A stretch of DNA of 16,302 nt from Candolleomyces eurysporus (taxonomy: Eukaryota; Basidiomycota; Agaricomycetes; Agaricales; Psathyrellaceae): positions 1 to 16,302 of the forward strand of contig JANBPK010000311.1 of the NCBI GenBank assembly GCA_027579435.1, read 5' to 3'. Made by a program: the position numbers and the translations under genes. This document shows, in pieces, positions 7,761 through 16,302 of this stretch (within the stretch, counting starts at the first letter, position 1; every line of letters starts with the position of its first letter). Under the pieces are notes generated by a model that was not told where the DNA came from, searched no databases, and saw nothing but the letters and a program-made list of their open reading frames with translations.

Positions 7761-9204
7761 TCTACCCATCCAAAACTGGGATCCCAGCAGGTTTGAGGGA
7801 CGTAGGGAGAGTAGGGAGGAGGCTGGCTTTGGTGTACGAGAAGAAAGGAGAATTGAGCTTTTGAGCGAGTATAATTGTGAAGAGTATTTTCTTCGTGCAC
7901 CAATCGCAACCACCTGTACTGGGTTTTCCCTTCCTTCCTCTGTTGGGAAGCGGGACGAAGATGTCGGCAATGGCAGCGGCCAAAATAAGAGGAGATGGAA
8001 AAGGAACATGATTTGGAACGAGCTACCGTCTAGCAGCAAGCTACTATCCTTCACTTGAGCGGCTGGTATAGCAGCGCCCACTTATCTCAGGTAACGACAG
8101 TCGGCATGCCCACGCTTCCGCGACCGTTCTTCCTATCTGCTGCGGACCGACAAATTTAAGTCTTTTACTCCATTTCCTAGGAGTCCAAGAATCGGTGTAA
8201 GGATATAAGACTGTGTGCTGTTTCAAGCTGGATCTACCCTCCTATCCTCCCTTCATCCCTCTTTGCACTCCTCCGCTTCTTTCGTGCAAATCGGAGACGA
8301 AGGTGAAAGCGGCTCAGACAATCTCGAGCAATGATGCCCTGGTGTTTACAGGTCTTGGTGGATGTATAGATTTGAAAGTGGAAGTTTAAGTATCGGTGGA
8401 TCATGTTGAGTAGAGGTTACAACAAGGTTCAAGTTGATTGGTTGGGTTGGTCTGGGTGGCATCGAGGTATTAGGTGAGCACACTATCCTTAATTGGTTGA
8501 ATTAAGTCGAATAAAACCGATCATATCGAACAGATAGATTTACTTTCTACATGTGCCTACGAACGAGCGATTTGCGATTGCTCCTCCGACTCTCGATTAT
8601 ACCGTGACATTAAAGTTCTTACCTGTTCATTCTTTACTGTCTCCAGAGTCTTGGCCTTTGACTACGTCAGGTCGTTTGTGTTAGTAGGCATGGACTCGAC
8701 TAGACTTCATTATCCAGGGAAGAGGGCGAGACCGTTAATATTGAGGACATCTCAAGCCATCATGAACAGAGGGCAGCTCCACCCGTTCAAGAAAAAGAAG
8801 AAAGAGGATCTCTCCACCCGGCCCCTACTCACCTCATCCGAGCCTCCAATACATCCATGCACACTTCTCTCTTGTGCGAGGTGGGTTTCGGCTCGTGGAG
8901 CTAATCGTCCGTGGTGCAAGTACGCCTTGAATCTTGTATAGGGGAATATACGTCTAGGAGTAACCGAATCTGCTGGTCAGTTCACAGCGATGCACTTGAA
9001 TTCCAACGGTAACTTTATACGCTTCTCCTCGAGCGCGCAGCGTTGAATTCTCATCTTCCCCTAGGCGGCCTGTAGCCACCTAGGCGTCCAAGGGTCATTT
9101 TGAATTATTTGGTAAGTGCTTGCGAACTAGCATTGTTCTATCTGTTTTACTCAAGCGCAGATTGTAAATGTAGTAATCAATTGGTGTGCATCCTTGAACC
9201 AGGT
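7761..9204. other. No recognisable gene
   Basis: The only sizable plus frame after 8058 is 8651-8941 (96 codons, Lys-rich middle), unrecognised and probably chance. At 9060-9087 the octamer CCTAGGCG occurs twice. I saw no tRNA, no lectin exon and no transposon end. The 9095-9204 part is discussed with the duplicated segment at 9205-9280. Confidence 0.4.
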
Positions 9205-9280
9205 TAATCCTAACGCTCACTCTCAATGTGGGCATCGGCAGTCCAATTGCAATCACCTCGTAATCCGGATCATCGCCACA
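9205..9280 (-). repeat. Duplicated coding-like segment, copy 2
   Basis: This is the partner of 2060-2128, in the same orientation and likewise downstream of a lectin gene (copy C). The frame stays open on the minus strand from 9301 down to a stop at 9095. The sequence just beyond it weakly resembles lectin exon 2, so this could be the 5' edge of another decayed copy. The 9281-9631 interval between it and copy C holds sequence missing from the equivalent place beside copy D. Confidence 0.45.
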
Positions 9281-9631
9281 GGCTCGGCACAACACCGCCA
9301 CCAGTCATCCTAGCAACGTCAACGATCCAGAGCCAGAACTTGATCTGGAGAAGGAACTACGGGTCCAAGCTCAAAGCACGGTACTGGTATTACTCGTACT
9401 AGCAGTAGTCGACACACGCGGAAGAGTGGGACCCTGAGTCGGCCAGGTCAAGAGCTAGTTGAGCTCCCAGGGCAGGATGTGGACGAAGTGCGGAAAGCTC
9501 TGCAAGCGGAGGGGGATTCAACGATGACCTTGTCGAAGTAGGACAATCTGACTCATGATGGCATTGGCAATAGTACAAAATCAATCAATCCGCTACGATA
9601 TATCCGATACGGCACAGCGGGACACCCACAT

Positions 9632-9647
9632 CACCGTACACCTGACC
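9632..9647 (-). promoter_or_regulatory. Conserved 3'-flank box of copy C
   Basis: CACCGTACACCTGACC matches the CACCGTACGCCTGGCA boxes beyond copies A and E at 13 of 16 positions. A GAATTC lies close to it on the copy C side, as also seen beside A and E. Confidence 0.45.
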
Positions 9648-9771
9648 TTGAATCGTAACGAATTCTAACTCGAATGAACTCGGAACTGTTTCACCCTCGC
9701 GGTCCCAGGTTCGTGACAGGAGCCTCTGAGCCGTTGACCCCCAATTTGGCTCCTGCACTGGCCCTAGCTGA

Positions 9772-11146
9772 CTAGGCTATATGAAAGAAATGTACCGTGA
9801 GCTGGGGAGTGACTTGAAGGAGAATTTGGGGAGCTGCCTCACCTACTGGCTCGAAAGTCCACAGATGCCAGAGCACATCGTCCCGATACCACAAATGAAC
9901 GGACGTCCCAGGGTCCCCTTTGTGTAAATCCAAGTTGAATCGAGTATGAGGTAGAAAGATCCTATGCACATAACAAACATGCGAAGAAAGCGGGACAATG
10001 CTCATCGTCGGTACGATTCAGGATAGACCACCAAAGACCTTCGACTCACCGATAAGACTTCCCGTTCGCACCATTAGCTCGCTCGGGGACGATGTCCCAT
10101 GCGAAAGGTTTCGGAACTCCGATAATGCGTGTCCAGCAATCTGCAGCTGAGGTGTCACCGGCAATTCCCATGTAAAGCCCACTCCATGGGTTCTTGAAGA
10201 ACCAGTATCCGGTTCGTTCATCCTGACTGGCTTCCCACTTGACAAGTACAAATCAGGTTGGTTTTAAGCATAAAGGATGGGATGAGATACTCGGTACCTT
10301 TTGATTTTGGCCAGCATTAAAGACGTATCCAGCGGCTGCCACAGGCGCAAAAAATCAGAAAGGTTTGGCCTTACGGCAGATGTAAGCGAGCTTAACGTAC
10401 CCTTATTGTCATTCTCGAGATGGACCACGGTGCCGCTTTTGCTACCTATAATCTTGTAGATTTTCCCTGTTTTAACGGGGGCCTCGAACGTAATATCTGC
10501 TGGGCATTTAGTCACTGCTACAGATTGGAGAAGCCCATACATACCCGAATCTATAATCCACCTCTGTTGATTGGCCCCATTGTCCGAGTAGAGATTGATC
10601 TTGATCCCATTCGCCCATCCGCCATTATTGTCGAGGTCGAGGACTTGCTTGGCAAAAGGGACGGATAGCCTGATTTTTTTCCAAAGTCAGGTTTTAGACG
10701 CAGTGAGAAGTTAGTCTGCCCAGAGATACGTACTTGAGCGATGGAGGAGAAGACCCCCCGTCTTTGAGAGTCCAGTCGAAAGGCTGCGAGACACCACGGA
10801 TGGCTACTCCGTCCACGGCAGCTTCTCCTTTCTTAATCCCAAGAAAAAGGCCATGCTGGACGTTTTTGAGGCACCAGAATCCGGTAGGCGCGATCTGTGC
10901 CTCCCACTAGTAGTATGTCAGCGATCTTTTCATGAAATCTGTTGTGTACTCAAGGTGAACAGGCACCTACCAGCTGGTTTTGACCGCCTTCAAACTTATC
11001 GCCGACAACTTTCGCAGAGTAAATGCATGTTTTAACCACACCATCTACCGTCGGAACTCACTATTCCCCATCATGCTCTTCAGCGTCACGGCGGAGCCCG
11101 TCTTGAAGTTTATGAGCTTGTAAATCTTCCCGTTTTCGAACGACAT
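9772..11146 (-). CDS. Lectin copy C, two-domain ricin-B-like (CBM13-type) protein
   Basis: Nine exons: 11062-11146, 10971-11008, 10734-10906, 10545-10669, 10401-10496, 10298-10335, 10050-10237, 9843-9961, 9772-9776, giving 288 residues with no internal stop. Domain 1 begins MSFENGKIYKLINFKTGSAV and carries NQLW, the GGWANGIKI segment and QRW. Domain 2 carries NQKW, the NPWSGLYMGI segment and a degenerate final motif (HLW). The tail is the odd part. In the other copies exon 9 adds 16-28 residues; here a TAG comes five bases after the acceptor. Reading through intron 8, whose length is a multiple of three, reaches the same TAG. The homologous tail sequence is still visible down to about 9690. 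There is no signal peptide. Exon lengths and introns resemble copy D most. The sugar-binding role is inferred from the family. Confidence 0.85.
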
Positions 11147-11216
11147 TCTTGGAGGATGGAGAGGATCAGTTACTGAGGTTACTGAGATGAAAATTTGAGG
11201 CTTGAGAGTGAGCTAT

Positions 11217-11224
11217 CTATATAG
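11217..11224 (-). promoter_or_regulatory. TATA-like element of copy C
   Basis: CTATATAG lies about 72 nt upstream of the copy C start codon, between the ATG and the conserved upstream box at 11249-11266. The arrangement box, TATA, ATG fits a compact fungal promoter. Copies B and D lack an equally clear TATA. Confidence 0.4.
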
Positions 11225-11248
11225 GTTGGACATTCGCTGTGTGTGTCT

Positions 11249-11266
11249 GTCTGGCTTTGTTTGCGG
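11249..11266 (-). promoter_or_regulatory. Conserved upstream box of copy C
   Basis: On the coding strand it reads CCGCAAACAAAGCCAGAC, one of three near-identical boxes 98-122 nt upstream of the starts of copies D, C and B. Beyond it, the GGGAAACATG sequence is also shared with the copy B upstream region. Confidence 0.6.
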
Positions 11267-11313
11267 CAGTAGGGATGGGGATGGGAAACATGGCAGGGGA
11301 ACATGACGGGACT

Positions 11314-11356
11314 TGAAGGGGAGTATGACGGGAAGCGTGAAGGGGAGTATGAAAGG
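11314..11356. repeat. 24-nt tandem repeat, two units
   Basis: TGAAGGGGAGTATGA occurs at 11314-11328 and again at 11338-11352, a period of 24 nt. The spacer GACGGGAAGC links it to the 23-nt repeat at 11869-11914. It lies about 170-210 nt upstream of copy C. Confidence 0.7.
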
Positions 11357-11868
11357 TAGGCTCCTACCGAGCAGCTCGTCTCGATCGAGCCTCGGATTTG
11401 AGAGTTCAAGGAGGAAGAATAAACAAGTCACTAATATTATTTTGAAACTCGCGAGAGCGGCTGGTCGCGTCGCGGTGATCGGTGGATCACTCAGACATCG
11501 GCCTCCATCAGTTGGCCGTCGACGGCACATGGAGACCATACAATGGTATTCGTGATAAAGTCTTTACTAAGTTGTTAGAGATACATCTCAAAGCAGGTCA
11601 CGCAGTTGAGAACTCCGTAAGTTCAAGTATTACACAAATGATGAATTAATCAGGGTAAACCTTCGAGTGAAAACATCTGGGACGGCTCCACCTCCTGTGA
11701 GCGATGCCTATGCCGCTGATGGAGGCTGACGACCGAGTGATCTTCCGACATTGCTGTGACCAATATTTTTTCCGGGAGAGCCTTCATTCGCTTGATTCGT
11801 TTATTCCTCATCTTCACACCCTCGAGTTCAGGGCTTGAGCAAGACATTGGGTGGGTGCCTACATGAAG

Positions 11869-11927
11869 GGAAGCATGAAGTGAGGCACGACGGAAGCATG
11901 AAGGGAGCCACGACGGGAAGCAAGATG
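11869..11927. repeat. 23-nt tandem repeat, two units and a partial third
   Basis: Units at 11869-11891 and 11892-11914 both start GGAAGCATGAAG and end CACGAC, with two differences between them; a third unit begins GGGAAGCA. The motif resembles the 24-nt repeat at 11314. The 11357-11868 stretch between the clusters holds no gene I recognise. Confidence 0.7.
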
Positions 11928-12307
11928 TATGATGATATTCATAAATGACCCTAGACATAGAACAGCCAGTTTCACTCCCTACTTAGCCGACAATTAGTCT
12001 CACCGGGGGTTGTGAACCACCGGTTCATATTAACAAGCCTCGCCTTTCTTTGCTACGGCACTGGGATCCAGGTATACGGCTAAGGCCTGTCTGTCGGAAT
12101 GTTGACTCGCCATGAATATGACAAATTTCATCGAATCTGAGGATACAATAGGCTGGTTTATGAGTTCTGCTGGAGGTAAGATGCAATGTAGCCGTACTAC
12201 CGAGACATGATTATAGGGATTATATTGATAGTGATAGTACAGTGGTCTAGTCTGCTAAGGCATCGTTTCTATAGAAGTCCCCGCCCGTTTCTTTCTTGCT
12301 TGGTAGC
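11928..12307. other. Intergenic, nothing firm
   Basis: This spans from the 23-nt repeats to the stop of copy B. It contains a small inverted repeat, TGAACC (12013-12018) and GGTTCA (12022-12027). The conserved 3'-flank box seen beyond copies A, C and E is absent here, so copy B has a different downstream junction. Confidence 0.5.
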
Positions 12308-13788
12308 TCAAGCAGGCTCTGTGACAGGAACCTCGGTGCGGCTGGTGACAATCGGGCCGGCTAAACTTGAAATAAGATGACACATACTTCGATGGGCTTG
12401 GGGAGTTGACGCGAGAATACTCACCTATTTCGAACCTCCAAAGCTGTCTGACTACAGGTGCTCTAGAGTACAGATGAACGATTGTCCCAGGGTCAGCTTT
12501 CCCCCAATCCAGGTCCAAGTTAAGCTCGGTATAAGGCACGAAGATGCTAAAATCGTAAAACCCAGCATAAGACAAGGGCGCAGAGAGTTGGGATCAGTGA
12601 TTTTACATGCAAGATAGATAGACAGATGCTTCACTCACCGACAAGACCCGCCTTGGGCACCATTAGCCCAATCGGGGACGATTTCCCATGCGAAAGGTTG
12701 CGGCATTGCGACAATCCGAGTAAAGTTCTTGGCGATGGCATCGTCACTGGCAATTGCCATGTAACGCCCGCTCCAGGGGTTTCTGAGATACCAGTATCCG
12801 GTTGGTCCGTCTTGAATTGCTTCCCACTTGGTATAGGTATTTAAGGAGGAAGAAGAAGAAGAATCAGTGTCCGTGGTGCGTGGTGTTGCTACTCTCGGTG
12901 CGCGGTGGGAGGAAGTACACACCTTCTGGTTTCGACCATCGTTGAAGCTATACCCAGCGACTGTGATAAACAGCGAAAATGGGCTAGTTAATGGCATCCG
13001 GACCGGTCATAGGGGAGACCTGAACGTACGTTTATTGGTATCCTCGAGGTGTATTACTGTTCCACTGTCACAATTTACTATCTTGTATATCTGTCCGGTC
13101 CTGAATGGACACTCGAACGTAGTGTCTTGAGAAGCATTCAGTCACGCAGATTGGAACAGTCAACGAAGGGAAACGTGTACGTACTTGAGTCGATGACCCA
13201 CTTCTGCACAGCTTGCCCGCTCCCAAAGTCCGAATAGGTTTGAACTTTAATTCCGTTTGCCCAGCCCCCATGGTCGTTGAGATCGAGGACTTGATTAGTG
13301 TAAGGGATGAAAAGTCTGTTCTTTCAATCAGTATCCAAGCGCCTGCGAAAGTTGAGACGGACTTGAACACCGCAGGAGAGGAGCCTTCATTGATACGATT
13401 TGGAGCCCAGACGAATGGGTACGAGACACCGGAGATGGCTAATCCATCTCTCGGAACTTGCTTCTTCTCAATCCCGAGATAAAGGCCTTGATTCTCGACG
13501 TTTTTGAAGCTCCAGAATCCGGTAGGTGTGCGTCGGGCTTCCCACTATACGGGAAGAGGTTGATACTTCCGTGGTAACAGCAACGTTAGACGAGGATGAG
13601 CTTACCAGCTGGTTTGATTTGCCTTCAAACATATCGCCAACAACTTTTTCCCAAGAATCCTAATCAATAACCTCCAATCGCACGATCTACCGCCAAACCT
13701 CACCGAGCCCCGTTGAAACGTTCAGTGTCACGGCGGAGCCTGTCTTGAAGTTTATGAATTTGTATGTATTTCCCTCCTCCAAGGTCAT
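12308..13788 (-). CDS. Lectin copy B, two-domain ricin-B-like (CBM13-type) protein
   Basis: Nine exons: 13704-13788, 13606-13643, 13363-13544, 13185-13315, 13030-13125, 12923-12960, 12639-12826, 12425-12546, 12308-12360, giving 310 residues without internal stops. Domain 1 (about residues 1-145) contains KTGSAVTL, NQL-W split by intron 2, PTGFWSFKNV, HGGWANGIKV and QKWVIDS. Domain 2 contains CPFRTGQIYKIV, SGTVIHLED, NQK-W split by intron 6, GRYMAIASDD, PQPFAWEIVP, DPGTIVHL and QLWRFE. The 17-residue tail ends TEVPVTEPA. The repeating Q-x-W residues are the family's core signature. There is no signal peptide or membrane segment. Intron 6 (96 nt) carries a short TTC repeat. Exon 3 and 8 lengths match copy A, so A and B form one subgroup. 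Ligand and biological role are unknown; fungal relatives are often defence lectins. Confidence 0.88.
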
Positions 13789-13909
13789 TCTTGATGGGTT
13801 GCAAAAGGCAGGATATGGGGTCTACGTTTTTGGTGGCAGAGGGAAATAGAAACGAAAGCTCTCGAGTGAGCGATAGTTATCAATTACTAAGTATTGGTTG
13901 TATGTGACT

Positions 13910-13927
13910 GTCTGGGCTTGTTTGCGG
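13910..13927 (-). promoter_or_regulatory. Conserved upstream box of copy B
   Basis: On the coding strand it reads CCGCAAACAAGCCCAGAC, about 122 nt upstream of the start codon. It matches copy D over the 17 bases compared and copy C with two substitutions. Confidence 0.6.
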
Positions 13928-14256
13928 ACGGGAAACATGACGTCCGTGACTTCAGATGGCTTGCGCCTGCTACTCTTAATGAGGGACGTCACTATCGATC
14001 ATTTACGCACCTCGCTGATGCACGCCTGAGGCGCTCTCGCAAGAATAAATACTCGACAAATTCTGAGATAAGAGCTCTCAGCTCCATCAACTTATTGCGG
14101 ATTCTCAGAACCTTTTCGGAAAAACGGCTTTGGAGCTGTCCGCCGCACTGAGTCTCAACTCTTGTCTTCGATAGGGTGTGAAAATATCCATGATTGGTCT
14201 TCGACGACGACAAAGAGATCTTCCATAAGTTCATGTTGTCACTTGGCCAACTACAA
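13928..14256. other. Intergenic region between copies B and A
   Basis: This includes the distal promoter of copy B and the downstream region of copy A. A 93-codon minus frame (13992-14273) and an 85-codon plus frame (13894-14151) overlap on opposite strands. Neither shows a domain or convincing splice signals, and both run into the conserved flanks, so I do not call them genes. Confidence 0.5.
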
Positions 14257-14272
14257 CACCGTACGCCTGGCA
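14257..14272 (-). promoter_or_regulatory. Conserved 3'-flank box of copy A
   Basis: CACCGTACGCCTGGCA, identical over 16 bases to the box beyond copy E at 775-790, lies about 42 nt past the copy A stop codon. AATAAAT just after the stop is a possible polyadenylation signal. Confidence 0.55.
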
Positions 14273-14313
14273 ATTAGCCGCAAAAACCACAAAGAATTCG
14301 AAATCAGATTTAT

Positions 14314-15797
14314 TTAATTATGGGTCTCTCCCGGCTCCATGACAGGAGCCTCGAGATATCCGGCACGCAAGTTACCTGACGTTGCACTAGACCCGAGCTC
14401 AGCTACTACACTTGGAAGAAAAATTTTGTGAGTCAGGCGGTGTGACTAAAGCAAAACATGCATAAGAGACGGCTAACCTAGTTCGAACGTCCAAAGCTGC
14501 TGGGGCACGGACTCTCGAGGGCGCACATGAGTAATTGTCCCAGGGTCCGCATTTCCACAATCCATTTCGGTATTGAAGTCAGTATACGGTACGACGATCC
14601 TGCAAATATGGACAAGGAGAGAGAACATTGGTGGTTGGAGCTGAGCGGTGGCCTGNAAAAAACAGATAGGTTACTCACCGACAAGACTCGCCTTTGGCAC
14701 CACTAGTCAGATTGGGGACGACTTCCCATGCGTAAGGTTGCGGGACTCCAACAACGCGACTGGGGTTCTCTGCGACACAGGTATCATCGTTGGAAATTCC
14801 CATGTAAAGCCCACTCCACGGGTTTTTGAAGAACCAGTATCCGGTTGGTTCGGTTGGAATGGCTTCCCACTTTGGAGAGTGTGGATCAGTAGGGTCTATG
14901 GTGCTGGGATGAGATGCTTAGTACCTTTTGATTTCGACCATCGTTGAAGCTGTATCCAGCAACTGCCAAAATTGGAAATAAAATCAGAATAAAAGTAGAC
15001 ATTTAAGTGAGCTCGACGCACCGTTCCTGTTATCTTCGAGATGGATCACCGTGCCACTATGGCAATTTACGATCTTGTATATCCCGCCTGAATTAACAGG
15101 GAACTCGAATGTTATATCTGAAGCACCGTGCATGAACATTGAGTCCCGTAAATTTCGGCTACAAAGATAGCATACTGGAATCAATGATCCACTTCTTCTG
15201 CGGAGCATGGGAGTCCAACCAGGATTGTATTTTGATTCCGTTCCCCCAGCCGCCAGAATTACTCAGGTCGAGAACTTGTTTGGTGTTCGGGATAAACAAT
15301 CTAGATATTTCAACCAACCAGCGCTAGTCAATAGCAAGTTACAGGCTCGAGCAAAACCCATACTTGAACGTTCCCGAAGAACCTGCTTCATCAATTCTCC
15401 TTACAGCCCAGGCAAATGGATGCGAGACGCCAGAAATGAGTGATCCATTTTTTGCAACTTGTCGCGCCTCAATTCCCAGATAATGGTCCGCATATCCGAC
15501 GTTTTTGAAGCTCCAGAATCCGGTAGGTGTGATTTGTGCTTCCCACTACAGAGTAAGCCGGAATAGACTCAGATAAATGAGCGTCCTACCAAGCCTGCGT
15601 GAATCATGGAGTACTCACTAGCTGGTTTGGCTTGCCCTCAAACAAATCGCCAACAACTTTCTCCCAACAGTCAATGAGGCTTTCCAATCGTACGATCGAC
15701 CGTCATGCTCACCGAGCCCCGTTGAGGATTTCAGCGTCACAGCGGAGCCTGTTTTAAAGCTTATGAGTCTATAAATTTTCCCTGCCTCCAACGACAT
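14314..15797 (-). CDS. Lectin copy A, two-domain ricin-B-like (CBM13-type) protein
   Basis: Nine exons: 15713-15797, 15619-15656, 15364-15545, 15176-15300, 15022-15117, 14925-14962, 14679-14869, 14478-14599, 14314-14402, giving 321 residues with an open frame throughout. Domain 1 starts MSLEAGKIYRLISFKTGSAV and has NQLW (residues 39-42), PTGFWSFKNV, SHPFAW, SGGWGNGIKI (about 117-126) and QKKW (136-139). The last has one residue too many for QxW. Domain 2 has ITFEFPVNSGGIYKIV, NQKW (186-189), PQPYAW and QLWTFEL (286-292). A tail of 29 residues follows. Length and two-domain layout match copies B, C and D. There is no secretion signal. The N at 14656 is inside intron 7 and harmless. The shared upstream box is missing, so its expression may differ. 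Sugar binding is a family inference. Confidence 0.88.
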
Positions 15798-15851
15798 CGT
15801 GGTTGAAAGTAATGGCGCATGACGTTCAAGTGATAACTCTCCTAGTCATAG

Positions 15852-16103
15852 TCATAGGGTAGAGTGAGCGGGAGGAGAGTGGGCTCTTGATCTCAAAAGA
15901 GGGTAGTACTTGCCTCCCCTGGAAGCAGGACCGCCTCGAATCCCTTGTTCCTGGCCATGAGATGCAGCGGGGGCCGCGGGAGGGCCAGGGGCGGCCTGTT
16001 TGCCGGGAGGAGGGCTGGCGGGCCTGGACGAATCCTCGGCTGGGGCGACGATGAGGGTGATCAAGAGATTGATCAAGAGATCACACACCATCGAGAAGAG
16101 CAA
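15852..16103 (-). CDS. GC-rich Pro/Ala-rich ORF, possible element fragment
   Basis: An 83-codon frame has a hydrophobic start (CDLLINLLITLIVAP) followed by PASPPPGKQAAPGPPAAPA and a Gly/Arg-rich end. The DNA at 15910-16060 is much richer in G+C than the lectin genes beside it. The composition recalls the low-complexity linker of LTR-retrotransposon Gag proteins, but no zinc knuckle or enzyme domain is seen. It could equally be a small secreted protein or chance. The plus strand is also open over the same stretch. Confidence 0.2.
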   Translation of the reverse strand: MLFSMVCDLLINLLITLIVAPAEDSSRPASPPPGKQAAPGPPAAPAASHGQEQGIRGGPASRGGKYYPLLRSRAHSPPAHSTL

Positions 16104-16188
16104 AGGGGTTTCTAGAGGCCACTGACATTGTGTACGGAGCTGTCTCTACGAGTCGTCTTGTCAACCCTAGATTCGGTCAGGCCCCTGG

Positions 16189-16254
16189 TTCGGTCAGTCA
16201 CACAATGTCACGCTTTTTGGCGGGAAAGCGTGACGGGTGTGACGGTTGACCGAA
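16189..16254. repeat. Three-tier nested palindrome
   Basis: From outside in: TTCGGTCA (16189-16196) with TGACCGAA (16247-16254); GTCACAC (16197-16203) with GTGTGAC (16237-16243); GTCACGCTTT (16207-16216) with AAAGCGTGAC (16225-16234). The central loop is TTGGCGGG. All 25 paired positions match perfectly. TTCGGTCAG also occurs once more at 16172-16180. The structure could be a terminal or subterminal part of a mobile element that continues beyond the window. Confidence 0.85.
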
Positions 16255-16302
16255 TTCTTTTCGTTCAAAATTTGGGCTTTCTCCTCCGGAAAAAAAAGGA
16301 AT

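Noticed and set aside
7656..8081. Longest ORF in the gene-poor centre (141 codons, minus), opposed by a 129-codon plus ORF
   Set aside because: The two overlap on opposite strands, neither shows a recognisable domain, and neither has a clear promoter or splice context; not called as genes, only mentioned.
12013..12027. TGAACC/GGTTCA inverted repeat as a tRNA T-arm or regulatory hairpin
   Set aside because: Six base pairs only, no surrounding cloverleaf, expected by chance at this length.
12635..12997. 120-codon minus ORF over copy B as a single-exon gene
   Set aside because: It reads the right frame of exons 6 and 7 but continues through intron 6, which happens to be open; the other copies show the splice sites.
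14314..15797. Ricin-like toxin
   Set aside because: Only lectin-type repeats are present; no N-glycosidase (A-chain) domain, protease domain or signal peptide accompanies any copy, so these are called lectin-like proteins.
1..16302. tRNA, rRNA or CRISPR array
   Set aside because: No cloverleaf-compatible A/B boxes, rRNA-like sequence or regularly spaced repeats were seen on either strand; the window is eukaryotic in character.

Overview
The window looks like nuclear DNA from a filamentous basidiomycete. Genes are broken by many short introns (about 47-96 nt, GT...AG), intergenic DNA is small, and the main content is a family of two-domain ricin-B-type (CBM13-like, beta-trefoil) lectin-like proteins. 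Such families are known to be expanded in Rhizoctonia/Ceratobasidiaceae. That taxonomic placement is inference; no marker gene is present to prove it.

Layout. The minus strand carries a dispersed head-to-tail array of lectin-like paralogues, named here by position: D (2278-3761), C (9772-11146), B (12308-13788) and A (14314-15797). Each has nine exons with introns at the same sites and encodes about 288-321 residues. A, B and C are open throughout. D is open except for one ambiguous base (N, 3478) next to a homopolymer, which adds a base to exon 3. A decayed fifth copy E (841-2068) and an orphan exon-5 fragment F (about 4015-4105) lie on the same strand. The left edge (1-775) holds strong palindromes and a possible protein-kinase remnant on the plus strand.

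On the plus strand, 5296-6248 encodes a secreted, Thr/Ser-rich, probably GPI-anchored cell-wall protein of the Kre9/Knh1-like type in four exons. The 6249-9204 stretch and most of 3900-5295 hold no gene I can name, only weak ORFs and one TATA-plus-ATG arrangement near 7513-7566. The right edge (15852-16302) has a GC-rich, Pro/Ala-rich ORF and a large nested palindrome that may belong to a mobile element.

The most informative structure is inside the lectin genes. The intron phases run 1-0-2-1 and then 1-0-2-1 again, and the second intron of each set cuts the QxW motif just before its Trp. This indicates that a four-exon, one-domain gene with introns already in place was duplicated internally before the gene family spread. 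Conserved upstream and downstream boxes show that flanks were copied with the genes. None of the copies has a signal peptide, so cytosolic lectins are expected. No enzymatic or toxic domain is fused to them.
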